Assembly: GCF_040371085.1 (NCBI RefSeq)
Contig: NZ_JAMBMT010000001.1
Coordinates: forward strand, 2,232,001 to 2,296,000
Length of the DNA: 64,000 bases
DNA from: Psychrobacter sp. AH5
Lineage (GTDB): Bacteria > Pseudomonadota > Gammaproteobacteria > Pseudomonadales > Moraxellaceae
Direction: 5' to 3'
The notes beneath the pieces were generated by a model, which was not told where the DNA came from, did no database searches, and was given only the letters and a program-made list of their open reading frames with translations. The position numbers and the translations under genes were made by a program. Of the stretch, positions 31,148 to 39,541 are shown one piece after another. Positions within the stretch are counted from its first letter, which is position 1, and each line of letters starts with the position of its first letter.

Positions 31148-31888
31148 TTAGCGCACTTGCGTTTGCCACTGATGCTCGCCAAGCGTCAACTGCAATTGAT
31201 CGCCTGCTTGTAAAACCCCAACGCCACTTGGGGTACCTGTCATGATAACGTCGCCTGCTTGTAAGCTAAAAGCGTGACTACTCTCAGCAATGAGCTCATA
31301 GATAGGAAACAGCATCAGCGCGCTATTGCCTTCTTGCTTAAGCTCATTATTGATATGCAGCTGATAACTAACCTGAGTTAAATCACCAAAACTCGTTACC
31401 TCAAGCCAATCTGCTAGCACACAAGCGCCATCGAAGCATTTTGCACGCTCCCAAGGGTGAGCTTTGGCTTTTAGCTGACTTTGCAATTCTCTTAAGGTTA
31501 AATCCAGCCCTAAAGTTATAGCGCCAATCGCTTGTTTTGCTTGCTCAGCAGTAGCCTTAGATAAGTCTGCCGCTAACTGAATGCACAGCTCGGCCTCATA
31601 ATGCGTCTCGCCATAGAGGCTGGGATCAGGGCGAATAATATCGTTATGAATCGATACTATCGAAGAAGCTGGTTTTATAAATAATAGTGGCAAGCTTGGC
31701 ACTTCATTGCCTAATTCATGAGCGTGAGCGGCGTAGTTACGACCGACACAAACCACTTTACCAACACACTCACGCAGCTTAGCATTAGCTTTATTATCAA
31801 TATTAGAAGTAACATTATTATTAGAGATAACATTATTGTCGTTATTAATAATAGCGGCGGCTATAGTAGCGTGTGGCGATTGGCTCAT
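31148..31888 (-). CDS. Fumarylacetoacetate hydrolase family protein
   Basis: Metal-dependent FAH-fold enzyme of 246 residues, similar to the acylpyruvase/YcgM group. Recognisable parts are VGRNYAAHAHELGN, the metal-binding HYEAELCIQL, FDGACVLADW and VIMTGTPSGVGVLQAGD. The first 35 residues are an asparagine-rich, low-complexity extension (INNDNNVISNNNVTSN) encoded by repetitive AAT-rich DNA at about 31785-31865. The true start could lie downstream, but no better ATG is available before the domain. It begins 18 bases after the amino acid permease gene and is probably in the same operon. Its substrate is unknown. Confidence 0.87.
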   Translation of the reverse strand: MSQSPHATIAAAIINNDNNVISNNNVTSNIDNKANAKLRECVGKVVCVGRNYAAHAHELGNEVPSLPLLFIKPASSIVSIHNDIIRPDPSLYGETHYEAELCIQLAADLSKATAEQAKQAIGAITLGLDLTLRELQSQLKAKAHPWERAKCFDGACVLADWLEVTSFGDLTQVSYQLHINNELKQEGNSALMLFPIYELIAESSHAFSLQAGDVIMTGTPSGVGVLQAGDQLQLTLGEHQWQTQVR

Positions 31889-31906
31889 GACAGGCTCTCA
31901 GATTAA

Positions 31907-32632
31907 TTATGGAATAGTATTAGTCATTACATCAGGCGGCACATAGCTGGCGTGACGATTCATTCTTTTCTCAAAACGGCCAAAACCAAATAAGATGACC
32001 CAAGATAATAGTAGATAAATCACACCAGCGGCAAAAAACAGCTCCATCAAGGTATAGGTGCGCGCGCTAATAGTACGCGCCACTCCAGTGATATCCATCA
32101 GCGCAATAGTAGAAGCAAGAGCACTACCTTTGAGCATAAAGATGACCTCATTACTATAGGCTGGGATTACAATACCAAAAGCGCGTGGTAAGGTAATACG
32201 GGTAAGCTTTTGCCACTTTGATAAACCAATAGCGTCGGCAGCCTCAAGCTCGCCTACCGGAATCGCTTGTATAGCGCCGCGGATAATCTCCGCAAGATAA
32301 GCGCTAGTATTAAGGGTAAAGGCAATAATCGCACACCAATACGCTTGGCTTAGTACTGGCTCCCATAAGAAAGACTCACGCACCGCCTCAAACTGTCCAA
32401 GACCATAATAGATCAAAAATATCTGTACCAGTAGCGGCGTGCCCCGAAAAAAGAAAATATACAAAAAAGGTAATAGCTGGACTAGCCAATTCTTGGATAA
32501 GCGTAGCAAAGCTAATATCAAAGCCAAAAACAGCCCGACAATACCGGAGATGACCACCAGCTGTACCGTCAATACCGCACCGCTCAACAAATCAGGGATA
32601 CTATCAAAGATAACTTGCCAATTCCAATCCAT
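31907..32632 (-). CDS. Polar amino acid ABC transporter permease (ArtM/HisM-like)
   Basis: Inner membrane permease of 241 residues with about five membrane segments. It carries the HisMQ signature IFFFRGTPLLVQIFLIYYG and an EAA-loop (GELEAADAIGLSKWQKLTRITLPRA). It begins 12 bases after the other permease gene and has GGAGAG before its ATG. It pairs with the ArtQ/HisQ-like protein upstream. The system probably imports arginine, lysine, histidine or ornithine, by family resemblance of the subunits. Confidence 0.9.
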   Translation of the reverse strand: MDWNWQVIFDSIPDLLSGAVLTVQLVVISGIVGLFLALILALLRLSKNWLVQLLPFLYIFFFRGTPLLVQIFLIYYGLGQFEAVRESFLWEPVLSQAYWCAIIAFTLNTSAYLAEIIRGAIQAIPVGELEAADAIGLSKWQKLTRITLPRAFGIVIPAYSNEVIFMLKGSALASTIALMDITGVARTISARTYTLMELFFAAGVIYLLLSWVILFGFGRFEKRMNRHASYVPPDVMTNTIP

Positions 32633-32644
32633 AGTCTCTCTCCT

Positions 32645-33379
32645 CTACCCTAAGGTTGATTGTTGATGAGTGGATTGACGGCTGATTTTTTTGGCATAGC
32701 GGGCCGCTGGATTAGCGCGCCACTCCAGCCAAATCATAAAGCCGGTGATAAGCATAGTGAGACCTAAATAAATAATAGCGGCGGCCATATAAAAGGTAAA
32801 AGGCTGCTGAGTGGATTGGGCGGCACGTGAGGACTGATACATAATATCTTTTAGACCGACAACGGAGACAAGAGCGGTATCTTTTAGCAATACTAAAAAT
32901 AGATTACCTAAACCTGGCAAGGCAATTTGCCAAACTTGCGGCAAGGTCACTCGATAAAAAGTCTGAAATGGACGCATGCCTATCGCCTGCGCCGCTTCTT
33001 TTTGGCCGACAGGAATCTCCTGAATCGACATCCGGAATATCTCAGTAGCGTAAGCACCAAAAGCGATAGATAAGGCCATCACTCCGCCCCAAAAAGCACT
33101 AATCTCTACATATTCGGTGTAGCCAAACTTTTTGAGAATGCTCATCAGTAAGATGGAGCCGCCATAATAGATAAATAGCACTAACAGCAGCTCAGGGATA
33201 CCGCGCATGGTGGCGGTATAAATAGTAGCGAGCTTACGCAATATCCAAACGTTTGACAGCTTCGCCGTCGCCCCAAGCAAGCCTAGCACCATACCTATAG
33301 CGAGGCTGGTGATGGCAAGCTTGATGGTGACGGTAGCACCGCTCAGTAATAGGGCACCAAACCCTTGTAAATCAAACAC
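32645..33379 (-). CDS. Polar amino acid ABC transporter permease (ArtQ/HisQ-like)
   Basis: Permease partner of 244 residues with the motif TMRGIPELLLVLFIYYGG typical of HisQ/ArtQ and an EAA-loop (GQKEAAQAIGMRPFQTFYRVTLPQ). Translation seems to start at GTG (33379) with at best a weak ribosome binding site, which would limit its expression. About 400 bases, including a terminator, separate it from the third binding-protein gene upstream. Confidence 0.9.
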   Translation of the reverse strand: MFDLQGFGALLLSGATVTIKLAITSLAIGMVLGLLGATAKLSNVWILRKLATIYTATMRGIPELLLVLFIYYGGSILLMSILKKFGYTEYVEISAFWGGVMALSIAFGAYATEIFRMSIQEIPVGQKEAAQAIGMRPFQTFYRVTLPQVWQIALPGLGNLFLVLLKDTALVSVVGLKDIMYQSSRAAQSTQQPFTFYMAAAIIYLGLTMLITGFMIWLEWRANPAARYAKKISRQSTHQQSTLG

Positions 33380-33619
33380 AATTATTCACTCAGTCTCTTT
33401 ATGTTGGCGGCAACCGCGCGTTATTAGCAGTCCATAACCTAGCGCTCAAGACACCAAGCTGTGCCAATGGCGCTCAAATGCAGCAATAGTTATGGTCTAT
33501 AATAGCGAGAAGCGTTTTAGATGTATCTAATAAATAACTACCGATTGACCCAGTAATTTACTGATTTATTAGTCAGATAGAAATAAGCGCTGATTTTATC
33601 ATAACTGAGACGATCGATG

Positions 33620-33638
33620 TTAGGGTCTGTTAAACATT
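33620..33638. repeat. Solo end of the 39-kb MITE-like element family
   Basis: TTAGGGTCTGTTAAACATT differs by one base from the terminal sequence at 39241-39259. The following bases keep weak similarity (CTACTGATAATAACT versus CACTGACAGAGACT). No matching inverted end was found nearby. It may be a decayed copy. The surrounding region 33380-33785 otherwise holds only a terminator. Confidence 0.5.
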
Positions 33639-33690
33639 CAAGCGCTACTGATAATAACTGCTAAGTCAAAATAGCCAATCAAGGAGAATA

Positions 33691-33723
33691 AAAAAGGATA
33701 GCGCTGTGAGAGCGATATCCTTT
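33691..33723 (-). terminator. Terminator between third binding protein and permease genes
   Basis: On the minus strand AAAGGATATCGCTCT-CAC-AGCGCTATCCTTT folds into a stem followed by six T, about 63 bases after the stop at 33786. It should end most transcripts before the permease genes. Confidence 0.75.
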
Positions 33724-33785
33724 AATACAATAAGCTAGGACTGTATCATTATAAATAATTGGCTAGATAACTTAGACTGAGCTTA

Positions 33786-34679
33786 CTATTGAGTCACTAC
33801 TTCTGCTTCTGTTGTTTCTACTGAGTCATCGCTGTTACTAGCCGCCGGAATAGCAAAATACTTTTGATTAATAGCCTTATAAGTACCGTTAGCCTTTATA
33901 TTAGCGAGTGATTGATTGATTTTGGCTTGTAGCGGATCGCCTGGGCGTACTGCAATAGCAAAATTATCATTGATATCAATCTCCTCGCCCTTTAGCACAT
34001 ATTGACTGCCAGAGGCAGAGCTCAGCCATTCGATAGCCGGTAGCTTATCAGAGATCATTGCCTCTACTCGGCCTGATCCTAAGTCCAAAAAGGCGTTACT
34101 CAAAGTATCATATAGCTGCATATTGGCTTTTGGATAAGCCTCTTCTAACCACTGTGAGGAAATCGTTGAGCGCTGAGCGGCAATGCTTTTTGAATTAATA
34201 TCATCGCTATTACTCGGATCAAAGGAGCTATCTTCTTTGGCTAAAAACACCAAAGTATTACTAAAATAGGGATCGGTAAAGCTGACTTGTTCAGCGCGCT
34301 CTGGGGTGACCGACATAGCAGCAACAATAGCATCGTATTTGCCCGCTTTAAGACCGGGGATAATACCATCCCAGTCCTGCGCGATAATCTCACAAGTGAC
34401 TTGCATATCGGCGCACAAAGCGTTAGCTATCTCGATATCAAAACCACCGAGGCTGCCATCAGCATTGGTATAGTTAAAAGGAGCATAAGCGCCCTCGGTA
34501 CCAATGCGCAGTACCTCATCAGTCGTCTCGGTAGTAGCCTTACTAGTAGGTTCAGTAGCAGCGGTTTCAGTATCTTGAGAATTACTACAACCGGCTACCG
34601 CTACCAATGCTACCGCTGCTAATAGCGCCTTGGGCAAAAAATAACGTGAAGCAAAAACAGTAGAGTGATTTATCATCAT
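33786..34679 (-). CDS. Amino acid-binding lipoprotein, third paralogue
   Basis: Periplasmic substrate-binding protein of the HisJ/ArgT type with a lipoprotein signal ending VAGC. The ligand-site segments RIGTEGAYAPFNYTNADG, SLGGFDIEIANALC and QDWDGIIPGLKAGKYDAI are visible, as is FTDPYFSNTL. I start it at ATG 34679 with GAGGA eight bases upstream; the frame continues to 34694. A short acidic tail (ETTEAEVV) extends beyond the fold. It resembles the two genes immediately upstream and is followed by a terminator. Confidence 0.9.
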   Translation of the reverse strand: MMINHSTVFASRYFLPKALLAAVALVAVAGCSNSQDTETAATEPTSKATTETTDEVLRIGTEGAYAPFNYTNADGSLGGFDIEIANALCADMQVTCEIIAQDWDGIIPGLKAGKYDAIVAAMSVTPERAEQVSFTDPYFSNTLVFLAKEDSSFDPSNSDDINSKSIAAQRSTISSQWLEEAYPKANMQLYDTLSNAFLDLGSGRVEAMISDKLPAIEWLSSASGSQYVLKGEEIDINDNFAIAVRPGDPLQAKINQSLANIKANGTYKAINQKYFAIPAASNSDDSVETTEAEVVTQ

Positions 34680-34856
34680 CCTTGACTTCCTCATAGTAAA
34701 TAATGTGAATAATAAGTAATTTGAGATAAATAGAATAAAAGGAGAGCCGTATAAAAATAATGGCGCTCTACACTGCTATTAAGTATAAAGCACCATTATC
34801 ATCAACTTCGTATCAACACAGCTGTTATACCACGCACTTGCCATCTATTTAATAGA

Positions 34857-35816
34857 TTAGTTAGCGGTCTCTTGTTGCTCTTCAGCGGCAATCGTTGCAT
34901 TTGCATCGACATCGACATTGTCGCCTTCCACAACGATAACTTCTTTGACGCTATCGGCTTTAGCCGCTTTATTAGCCGCCGCGGTTGAGCTGGTACCAAA
35001 GTAACTGCCAGTGATCTGATCATAAGTGCCATTGGCTTTTAGCTCAGCTAATGCTGCATTGAATTTACCCACTAAAGGATCGCCTTTACGAAAAGCTATC
35101 CCCATCGCATCTTCTTCAGTGCTGATCTCAGCTCCTTTGACTTCATAATCTTTGCCAGCCTCAGTTTTTAGCCAATCGATGCCAGTGACTTTATCAGACA
35201 TCATAGCGCGTACACGACCTGAGGTTAGATCTAGATAAGCGTTATCCTGCGTATCATAAAGCTTGATATCAGCATCTGGATACTCATCTTGCAAATACTG
35301 CGAGGATACCGTTGAGCGCTGTGACGCTACTGGCTGGCCTTTTAGGTCGTCAACGGTGATATTATCGCCTTTTTTACCAATAAGAATAATACCAGTATGA
35401 AAGTAGGGGTCAGTGAATTCAACCACTTCTTTACGCTCAGGGGTAATCGACATACCAGCGATAATCGCATCGAACTTTTGGGCATTTAAGCCAGGAATAA
35501 GGCCATCCCAGTCCTGCGATATCAGCTCACATTCCGCCTGCATTTGCGCGCATAAAGCATCAACTAGCTCGACTTCATAACCGATAAGCTTACCATCAGC
35601 ATCGGTGTAGCTAAAAGGCTTATAGCTAGACTCGGTAGCTATTTTTATATTCATTGGTGTGGTAGTGGCCGCCGCATCCTCTGCAACTTTACCCTCTTCT
35701 GGAGCTGATGGGCTACTACAAGCGGCTAGCATTAGCATAGCGGCGCTTAACGGCGCTAGCCATAGTGCTTTGCTAGCTGTTGGCGACTTAGCTGATGAAT
35801 TCATTAATAGGGTCAT
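34857..35816 (-). CDS. Amino acid-binding lipoprotein, second paralogue
   Basis: Substrate-binding protein of the same family as its two neighbours. It has a signal peptide ending LAAC and binding-site segments such as ATESSYKPFSYTDADGK and SQDWDGLIPGLNAQKFDAI. The residues around the ligand pocket differ more from the other two (SSYKPF instead of GAY.PF), which may mean a different amino acid. The C-terminus carries an acidic, alanine-rich tail of about 45 residues after the fold. AGGA lies seven bases before the ATG. It begins 29 bases after the first paralogue. Confidence 0.9.
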   Translation of the reverse strand: MTLLMNSSAKSPTASKALWLAPLSAAMLMLAACSSPSAPEEGKVAEDAAATTTPMNIKIATESSYKPFSYTDADGKLIGYEVELVDALCAQMQAECELISQDWDGLIPGLNAQKFDAIIAGMSITPERKEVVEFTDPYFHTGIILIGKKGDNITVDDLKGQPVASQRSTVSSQYLQDEYPDADIKLYDTQDNAYLDLTSGRVRAMMSDKVTGIDWLKTEAGKDYEVKGAEISTEEDAMGIAFRKGDPLVGKFNAALAELKANGTYDQITGSYFGTSSTAAANKAAKADSVKEVIVVEGDNVDVDANATIAAEEQQETAN

Positions 35817-35845
35817 TTGGTGTTCCTCATTTATCGACCAACAGA

Positions 35846-36643
35846 TTATTGATTAAAGTTTGCCTGCTCAAGACGTGCCAGCTCTCCGTTACTACGGATT
35901 TCGCTTAACGCTTTATTAAAGTCGTCTTTTAGAGGATCGCCTTTACGTACAGCAATAGCGATATTGTCATCGTTATCAATCTCTTCACCCACGATACCAA
36001 AGCCTTCTGGATTGTCTTTGAGCCAAGCTTTGGCAGAGACTTTTTCGGCCAGTACCGCATCGCTACGACCAGATTTTAGATCTAAATAAGCATTGTCATA
36101 ATTATCATAAAGCTGGACGGTGTTACCATCAACGCCTTCATAATTATCTTGCAGATAAGCGCCTGGAGTGGTTGAGCGCTGGCCACCTAAATTTAGGTTG
36201 CTGATGTTTTTTGGATCAAAGCTACCGTTGGTATCAGTCAGCCAAACCATCGTATTGGCAAAATATGGCTCAGTAAAGTCGACTTTTTCTTGACGCTCAG
36301 CAGTGATAGACATACCAGCTATGACCGCATCATATTTTTGTGCTAAGAGGCCTGGGATAATACCGTCCCAATCTTGCGCAACAATCTCACAGTTGGCTTG
36401 CATCTGCTCGCATAATGCATTGGCAACATCGACATCATAACCACCCAAACTACCATCAGCATTGGTATAGTTAAAAGGAGGATAAGCACCTTCGGTGGCG
36501 ATACGAATGGTTTTACCAGCGACATCGGCAGCAGGCGCATCAGCGTTAGCATCAACTGTTTCTTCGCTTGGCTGGCTACAAGCACTTAGGGCTAGCGCGG
36601 CGGTGATAGTCATTGATGACCACAAGAGACGAGAGTTCGACAT
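35846..36643 (-). CDS. Amino acid-binding lipoprotein, first paralogue
   Basis: Substrate-binding protein of the HisJ/ArgT type and the first of three in a row. The signal peptide ends LSAC. Binding-site segments are IATEGAYPPFNYTNADG, GGYDVDVANALC and QDWDGIIPGLLAQKYDAVIAGMS. It lacks the acidic tail of the other two. The ATG at 36643 is preferred because AAGGA lies seven bases before it; the open frame runs to 36691. It is about 304 bases downstream of the transporter ATPase gene, and probably has its own promoter in that gap. Confidence 0.9.
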   Translation of the reverse strand: MSNSRLLWSSMTITAALALSACSQPSEETVDANADAPAADVAGKTIRIATEGAYPPFNYTNADGSLGGYDVDVANALCEQMQANCEIVAQDWDGIIPGLLAQKYDAVIAGMSITAERQEKVDFTEPYFANTMVWLTDTNGSFDPKNISNLNLGGQRSTTPGAYLQDNYEGVDGNTVQLYDNYDNAYLDLKSGRSDAVLAEKVSAKAWLKDNPEGFGIVGEEIDNDDNIAIAVRKGDPLKDDFNKALSEIRSNGELARLEQANFNQ

Positions 36644-36947
36644 CATATATTCCTTATTTTGATTTAACATCCCTATCAAATCATCAAGCAAATGAGTAGT
36701 AATAGTGATAAATATTAGTGACTTGTAAACCCATCGATAATACCTGACAACAATATCAAAAACAAACGTTTTAGCTATTGACTGTCATTATCCGGTAATA
36801 AACGGTTATGATATATCTGCAATGATTTAGCTAGGAACAAAATTATTAACGAATGGATAATTCAATTTATGAAGCCAATAATTTACAAAGGCAACAGCTT
36901 TTAGAGCCAATTGTTTACAAAGCCGCTAGAATTTTATACCGACAATA
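36644..36947. other. Intergenic region before the binding-protein genes
   Basis: About 304 AT-rich bases lie between the ATPase stop and the first binding-protein start. A promoter is expected here. I could not identify a well-spaced -35/-10 pair and saw no terminator or repeat. Confidence 0.35.
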
Positions 36948-37745
36948 TCAGTTCTGGCGATGTGAGTCCATAAAGTCTCGAACGCGAACTGAGTTTGGAT
37001 TGTCAAAAATCTGCTCAGGCGTTCCCATCTCCTCAACGATGCCTTGATGCAAGAACACCACTTGGCTTGAAACATCACGGGCAAAACGCATCTCATGGGT
37101 GACGATAAGCATAGTACGCCCCTCTTCTGCTAAGTCCTGCATGACCGCTAGCACTTCATTGACTAGCTCTGGATCAAGCGCAGAGGTTGGCTCATCGAAC
37201 AGCAGTACCCTTGGCTGCATAGCCAAGGCGCGCGCAATGGCGACACGCTGACGTTGACCGCCAGAGAGGTTAGCCGGATAAGCATCTTTTTTATCAGAGA
37301 GACCTACCTTTTTTAATAGCTGCTCTGCATCACTGATGGCTTGATCTTTTTTGATCTTTAGCACTTGAGTAGGTCCTTCAATGATATTTTGCAAAATAGT
37401 CTTATGCGGCCATAGATTGAAGTTTTGAAAAACAAAACCCACTCGCGCGCGCAAATTCTCAAGCTGTTTATTATTGACCGCTTGCATCTCGCCTGACTTA
37501 TTCGCTTTTAGCAGCAGCTCATCATCGCCGATAGTAATACGACCTTTGGTCGGCTTTTCTAATAGATTAATGCAGCGCAGTAAGGTTGACTTGCCGGAGC
37601 CTGACGAGCCTAAAATTGAGATGACATCGCCATCATAAGCGGTAAGCGACACCCCTTTTAGCACCTCTAACGAGCCATAGCTTTTATGCAGGTCTTGGAT
37701 ATCTAAAGCGATAGGGCGAGGTTGATTTTTGGCAATATCAAGCAT
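36948..37745 (-). CDS. Polar amino acid ABC transporter ATPase (HisP/ArtP-like)
   Basis: ATPase subunit of the second amino acid importer, 265 residues. Walker A is GSSGSGKST at about 53, the Q-loop region is [16 protein letters not shown], the signature is [15 protein letters not shown] at about 163, and Walker B is [15 protein letters not shown]. An insertion before the Q-loop ([19 protein letters not shown]) resembles that of HisP. It is the first gene of the locus. It should serve the two permeases at 31907-33379. Confidence 0.92.
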   Translation of the reverse strand: MLDIAKNQPRPIALDIQDLHKSYGSLEVLKGVSLTAYDGDVISILGSSGSGKSTLLRCINLLEKPTKGRITIGDDELLLKANKSGEMQAVNNKQLENLRARVGFVFQNFNLWPHKTILQNIIEGPTQVLKIKKDQAISDAEQLLKKVGLSDKKDAYPANLSGGQRQRVAIARALAMQPRVLLFDEPTSALDPELVNEVLAVMQDLAEEGRTMLIVTHEMRFARDVSSQVVFLHQGIVEEMGTPEQIFDNPNSVRVRDFMDSHRQN

Positions 37746-37932
37746 GGTTAAACAGGTTTCCGATTGTTATGAATAAGAGTTGCAATTGAGGACACTAGCT
37801 ATCAGCCCTACAGGCTTTAATAACCATTATCTAAAAAATGCGCTAAATTGATGTTGGACAAAAAAACGCAGCGTATTGTCGCTCATAATACGGTTAAAAG
37901 GCAAATGCGTATACTCACTGCCTAATACTCAT

Positions 37933-37969
37933 AAAAAAAGCCCCATTTACTTTCGTAAATTTGAGCTTT
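37933..37969 (-). terminator. Terminator after the small acidic lipoprotein gene
   Basis: On the minus strand AAGCTCAAATTTAC-GAAA-GTAAATGGGGCTT forms a stem with a GAAA loop and is followed by seven T, about 55 bases after the stop at 38025. Confidence 0.75.
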
Positions 37970-38024
37970 ATTTTAACACTTTAGCTAATCTCACGCTGTA
38001 TTATCTGTAGCGCTTATCGACTAA

Positions 38025-38360
38025 TTAATAAGTCGAGATATGCTCTTCTGACTCAGAGCCATCTAACACCTCAGAGTCATCAGCCGTGGCGATAGCAACA
38101 TCATCATCAGCAGTAGCGATGGCTACACTATCATTGACTAAGGGGTCATCAGAGATATCAGCACTATTAACGCCCTCAGCGACTTGCTCAACGTCATCAA
38201 CGCCTGTTGCTTCTTGCTCTACAGGAGTTTGCGCATCGTCTATGGTGTCCATAGCTTCAGGCTCATCAAGGGGCTTCTCTTTATCAGCGCAAGCGCTAAG
38301 CGAGAGAGCAGAAGCTGCGAGTGCTGCTAGTAACCATAATTTTGGGGTAGTATTTTTCAT
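38025..38360 (-). CDS. Small acidic lipoprotein
   Basis: A predicted lipoprotein of 111 residues with signal peptide MKNTTPKLWLLAALAASALS and lipobox LSAC. The mature part is strongly acidic and low in complexity. It contains a tandem repeat of the nine-residue unit VAIATADDD. No enzyme or binding motif is seen. It resembles the next gene upstream in layout, charge and a C-terminal Thr-Tyr. I do not recognise a named family. Confidence 0.7.
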   Translation of the reverse strand: MKNTTPKLWLLAALAASALSLSACADKEKPLDEPEAMDTIDDAQTPVEQEATGVDDVEQVAEGVNSADISDDPLVNDSVAIATADDDVAIATADDSEVLDGSESEEHISTY

Positions 38361-38476
38361 AATCCTCTCACTTAATGTCGTTGTTTGTTATAAAACTTCT
38401 ATTAAGCCTTGCCAAATAACTACAAGACGTCTTAGGCCGTATTTAATGTGCTTTTACTAATCATAGAGTATCAGAC

Positions 38477-38917
38477 TTAATAAGTCTCGTTAGTTTCTTC
38501 TATTATCATATCGTTGTCACTGTTATTTGTGATATCAGCAGTCTCAACACTACTAGAGGTCGGCGTCTGCTTGACTTCATTATCTAGCACCACCTCACTA
38601 TTGACCGTGCTGCTGACACCGCCCGTCGTGTCTTTTGCCGCAGGAGCCATATCGCCCATGACCGCTCCTGTACTCTCAGGCTCATCACTGCTAGGTAGTA
38701 CCGGATTGTCCTCACGATCGCTAATCATAGGCGCATTCTCTGCCGCTATCTCAGCGGCAGCTTCCTCTTCGGACGTTTCTGCATCAAACTCATGTACTGA
38801 GCCTTCCATAGTAGAATCGTCTTTTTTATCACAAGCACTTAAGGTAAGCACGGTAGCTGCTAAAGCGGTTAAAAAAAGTTTTTTATAAGGAGATAGTTGA
38901 TAAGAAGATAATTGCAT
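38477..38917 (-). CDS. Small acidic lipoprotein, related in layout to its neighbour
   Basis: A predicted lipoprotein of 146 residues. The chosen ATG at 38917 gives a short basic N-region, a hydrophobic segment and the lipobox LSAC. The open frame runs to 38986 but would add an extension unlike a signal peptide. The mature chain is rich in Glu, Asp, Ser and Thr, has no cysteine after the anchor, and ends ETY. It is probably disordered. The function is unknown. Confidence 0.7.
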   Translation of the reverse strand: MQLSSYQLSPYKKLFLTALAATVLTLSACDKKDDSTMEGSVHEFDAETSEEEAAAEIAAENAPMISDREDNPVLPSSDEPESTGAVMGDMAPAAKDTTGGVSSTVNSEVVLDNEVKQTPTSSSVETADITNNSDNDMIIEETNETY

Positions 38918-39243
38918 AGTTTTATGGCTCTTAATGATGTGTTTTATAACTTGATTGACGCTGATAAATAATAACGTAAATAACAATAAATCGTTATCGT
39001 TTTATTAATTTATGGTAGCGATATTATAAAGGGCTACTTTGTCATAACTCCTTGGCTAGTTACAGCTTAGTTCTGTTAAAAACACGTAACCCCTTTATAA
39101 TAAAGCTATATCCATAGCTTATCGAGATACTAGCTATTACCCTCAGCTTTTCACAAATCTGCCTTTACTATCAGGCTCATCTGCTCTATTTTAAATAGCA
39201 TAAGACTTTTGGTAATCTAAAATCACTTTTTTATCTCTCATTA

Positions 39244-39507
39244 GGGTCTGTTGAACATTCGATCATGGCACTGACAGAGACTATTTTTTAGGCGATTCTA
39301 GATTAAAAATATCTAGTTTAGCATCCTAAGCGGATCTTTTTAATGACGAATCGGCAAAAAAGAGTCCTGTCCTTGCAGGCTGATGCTAAAATTGTTCTAT
39401 TCGTTATAAAAATCTAGCCAATACAATAAGCATTACCTGCGATTTTTACTTAGACTAGAACCATTTTAGCTATCAGCAGTGCTCATTTATAAATGTTCAA
39501 CAGACCC
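39244..39507. mobile_element. MITE-like element, GGGTCTGTTGAACATT ends
   Basis: The left end GGGTCTGTTGAACATT (39244-39259) is repeated exactly in inverse at 39492-39507. Both ends are bordered by TA, and TTA/TAA extends the symmetry outward. The 264-bp interior shows no protein-coding potential. Ends of this type and a TA or TNA target fit IS5- or IS630-type transposases, but no transposase gene is present to confirm this. The element occupies most of the space upstream of proA (38918-39541). Confidence 0.65.
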
Positions 39508-39541
39508 TAAATAAAACCCATCACTATAAGGAAAATAATTG

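Noticed and set aside
36853..37047. Plus-strand frame of 64 codons upstream of the binding-protein genes
   Set aside because: It runs into the antisense of the ATPase gene and lacks a binding site or any motif.
38086..38888. Two plus-strand open frames opposite the acidic lipoprotein genes
   Set aside because: The minus-strand frames have lipoprotein signals and a terminator; the plus-strand translations are Ser/Ala/Thr-rich mirror images of acidic repeats.
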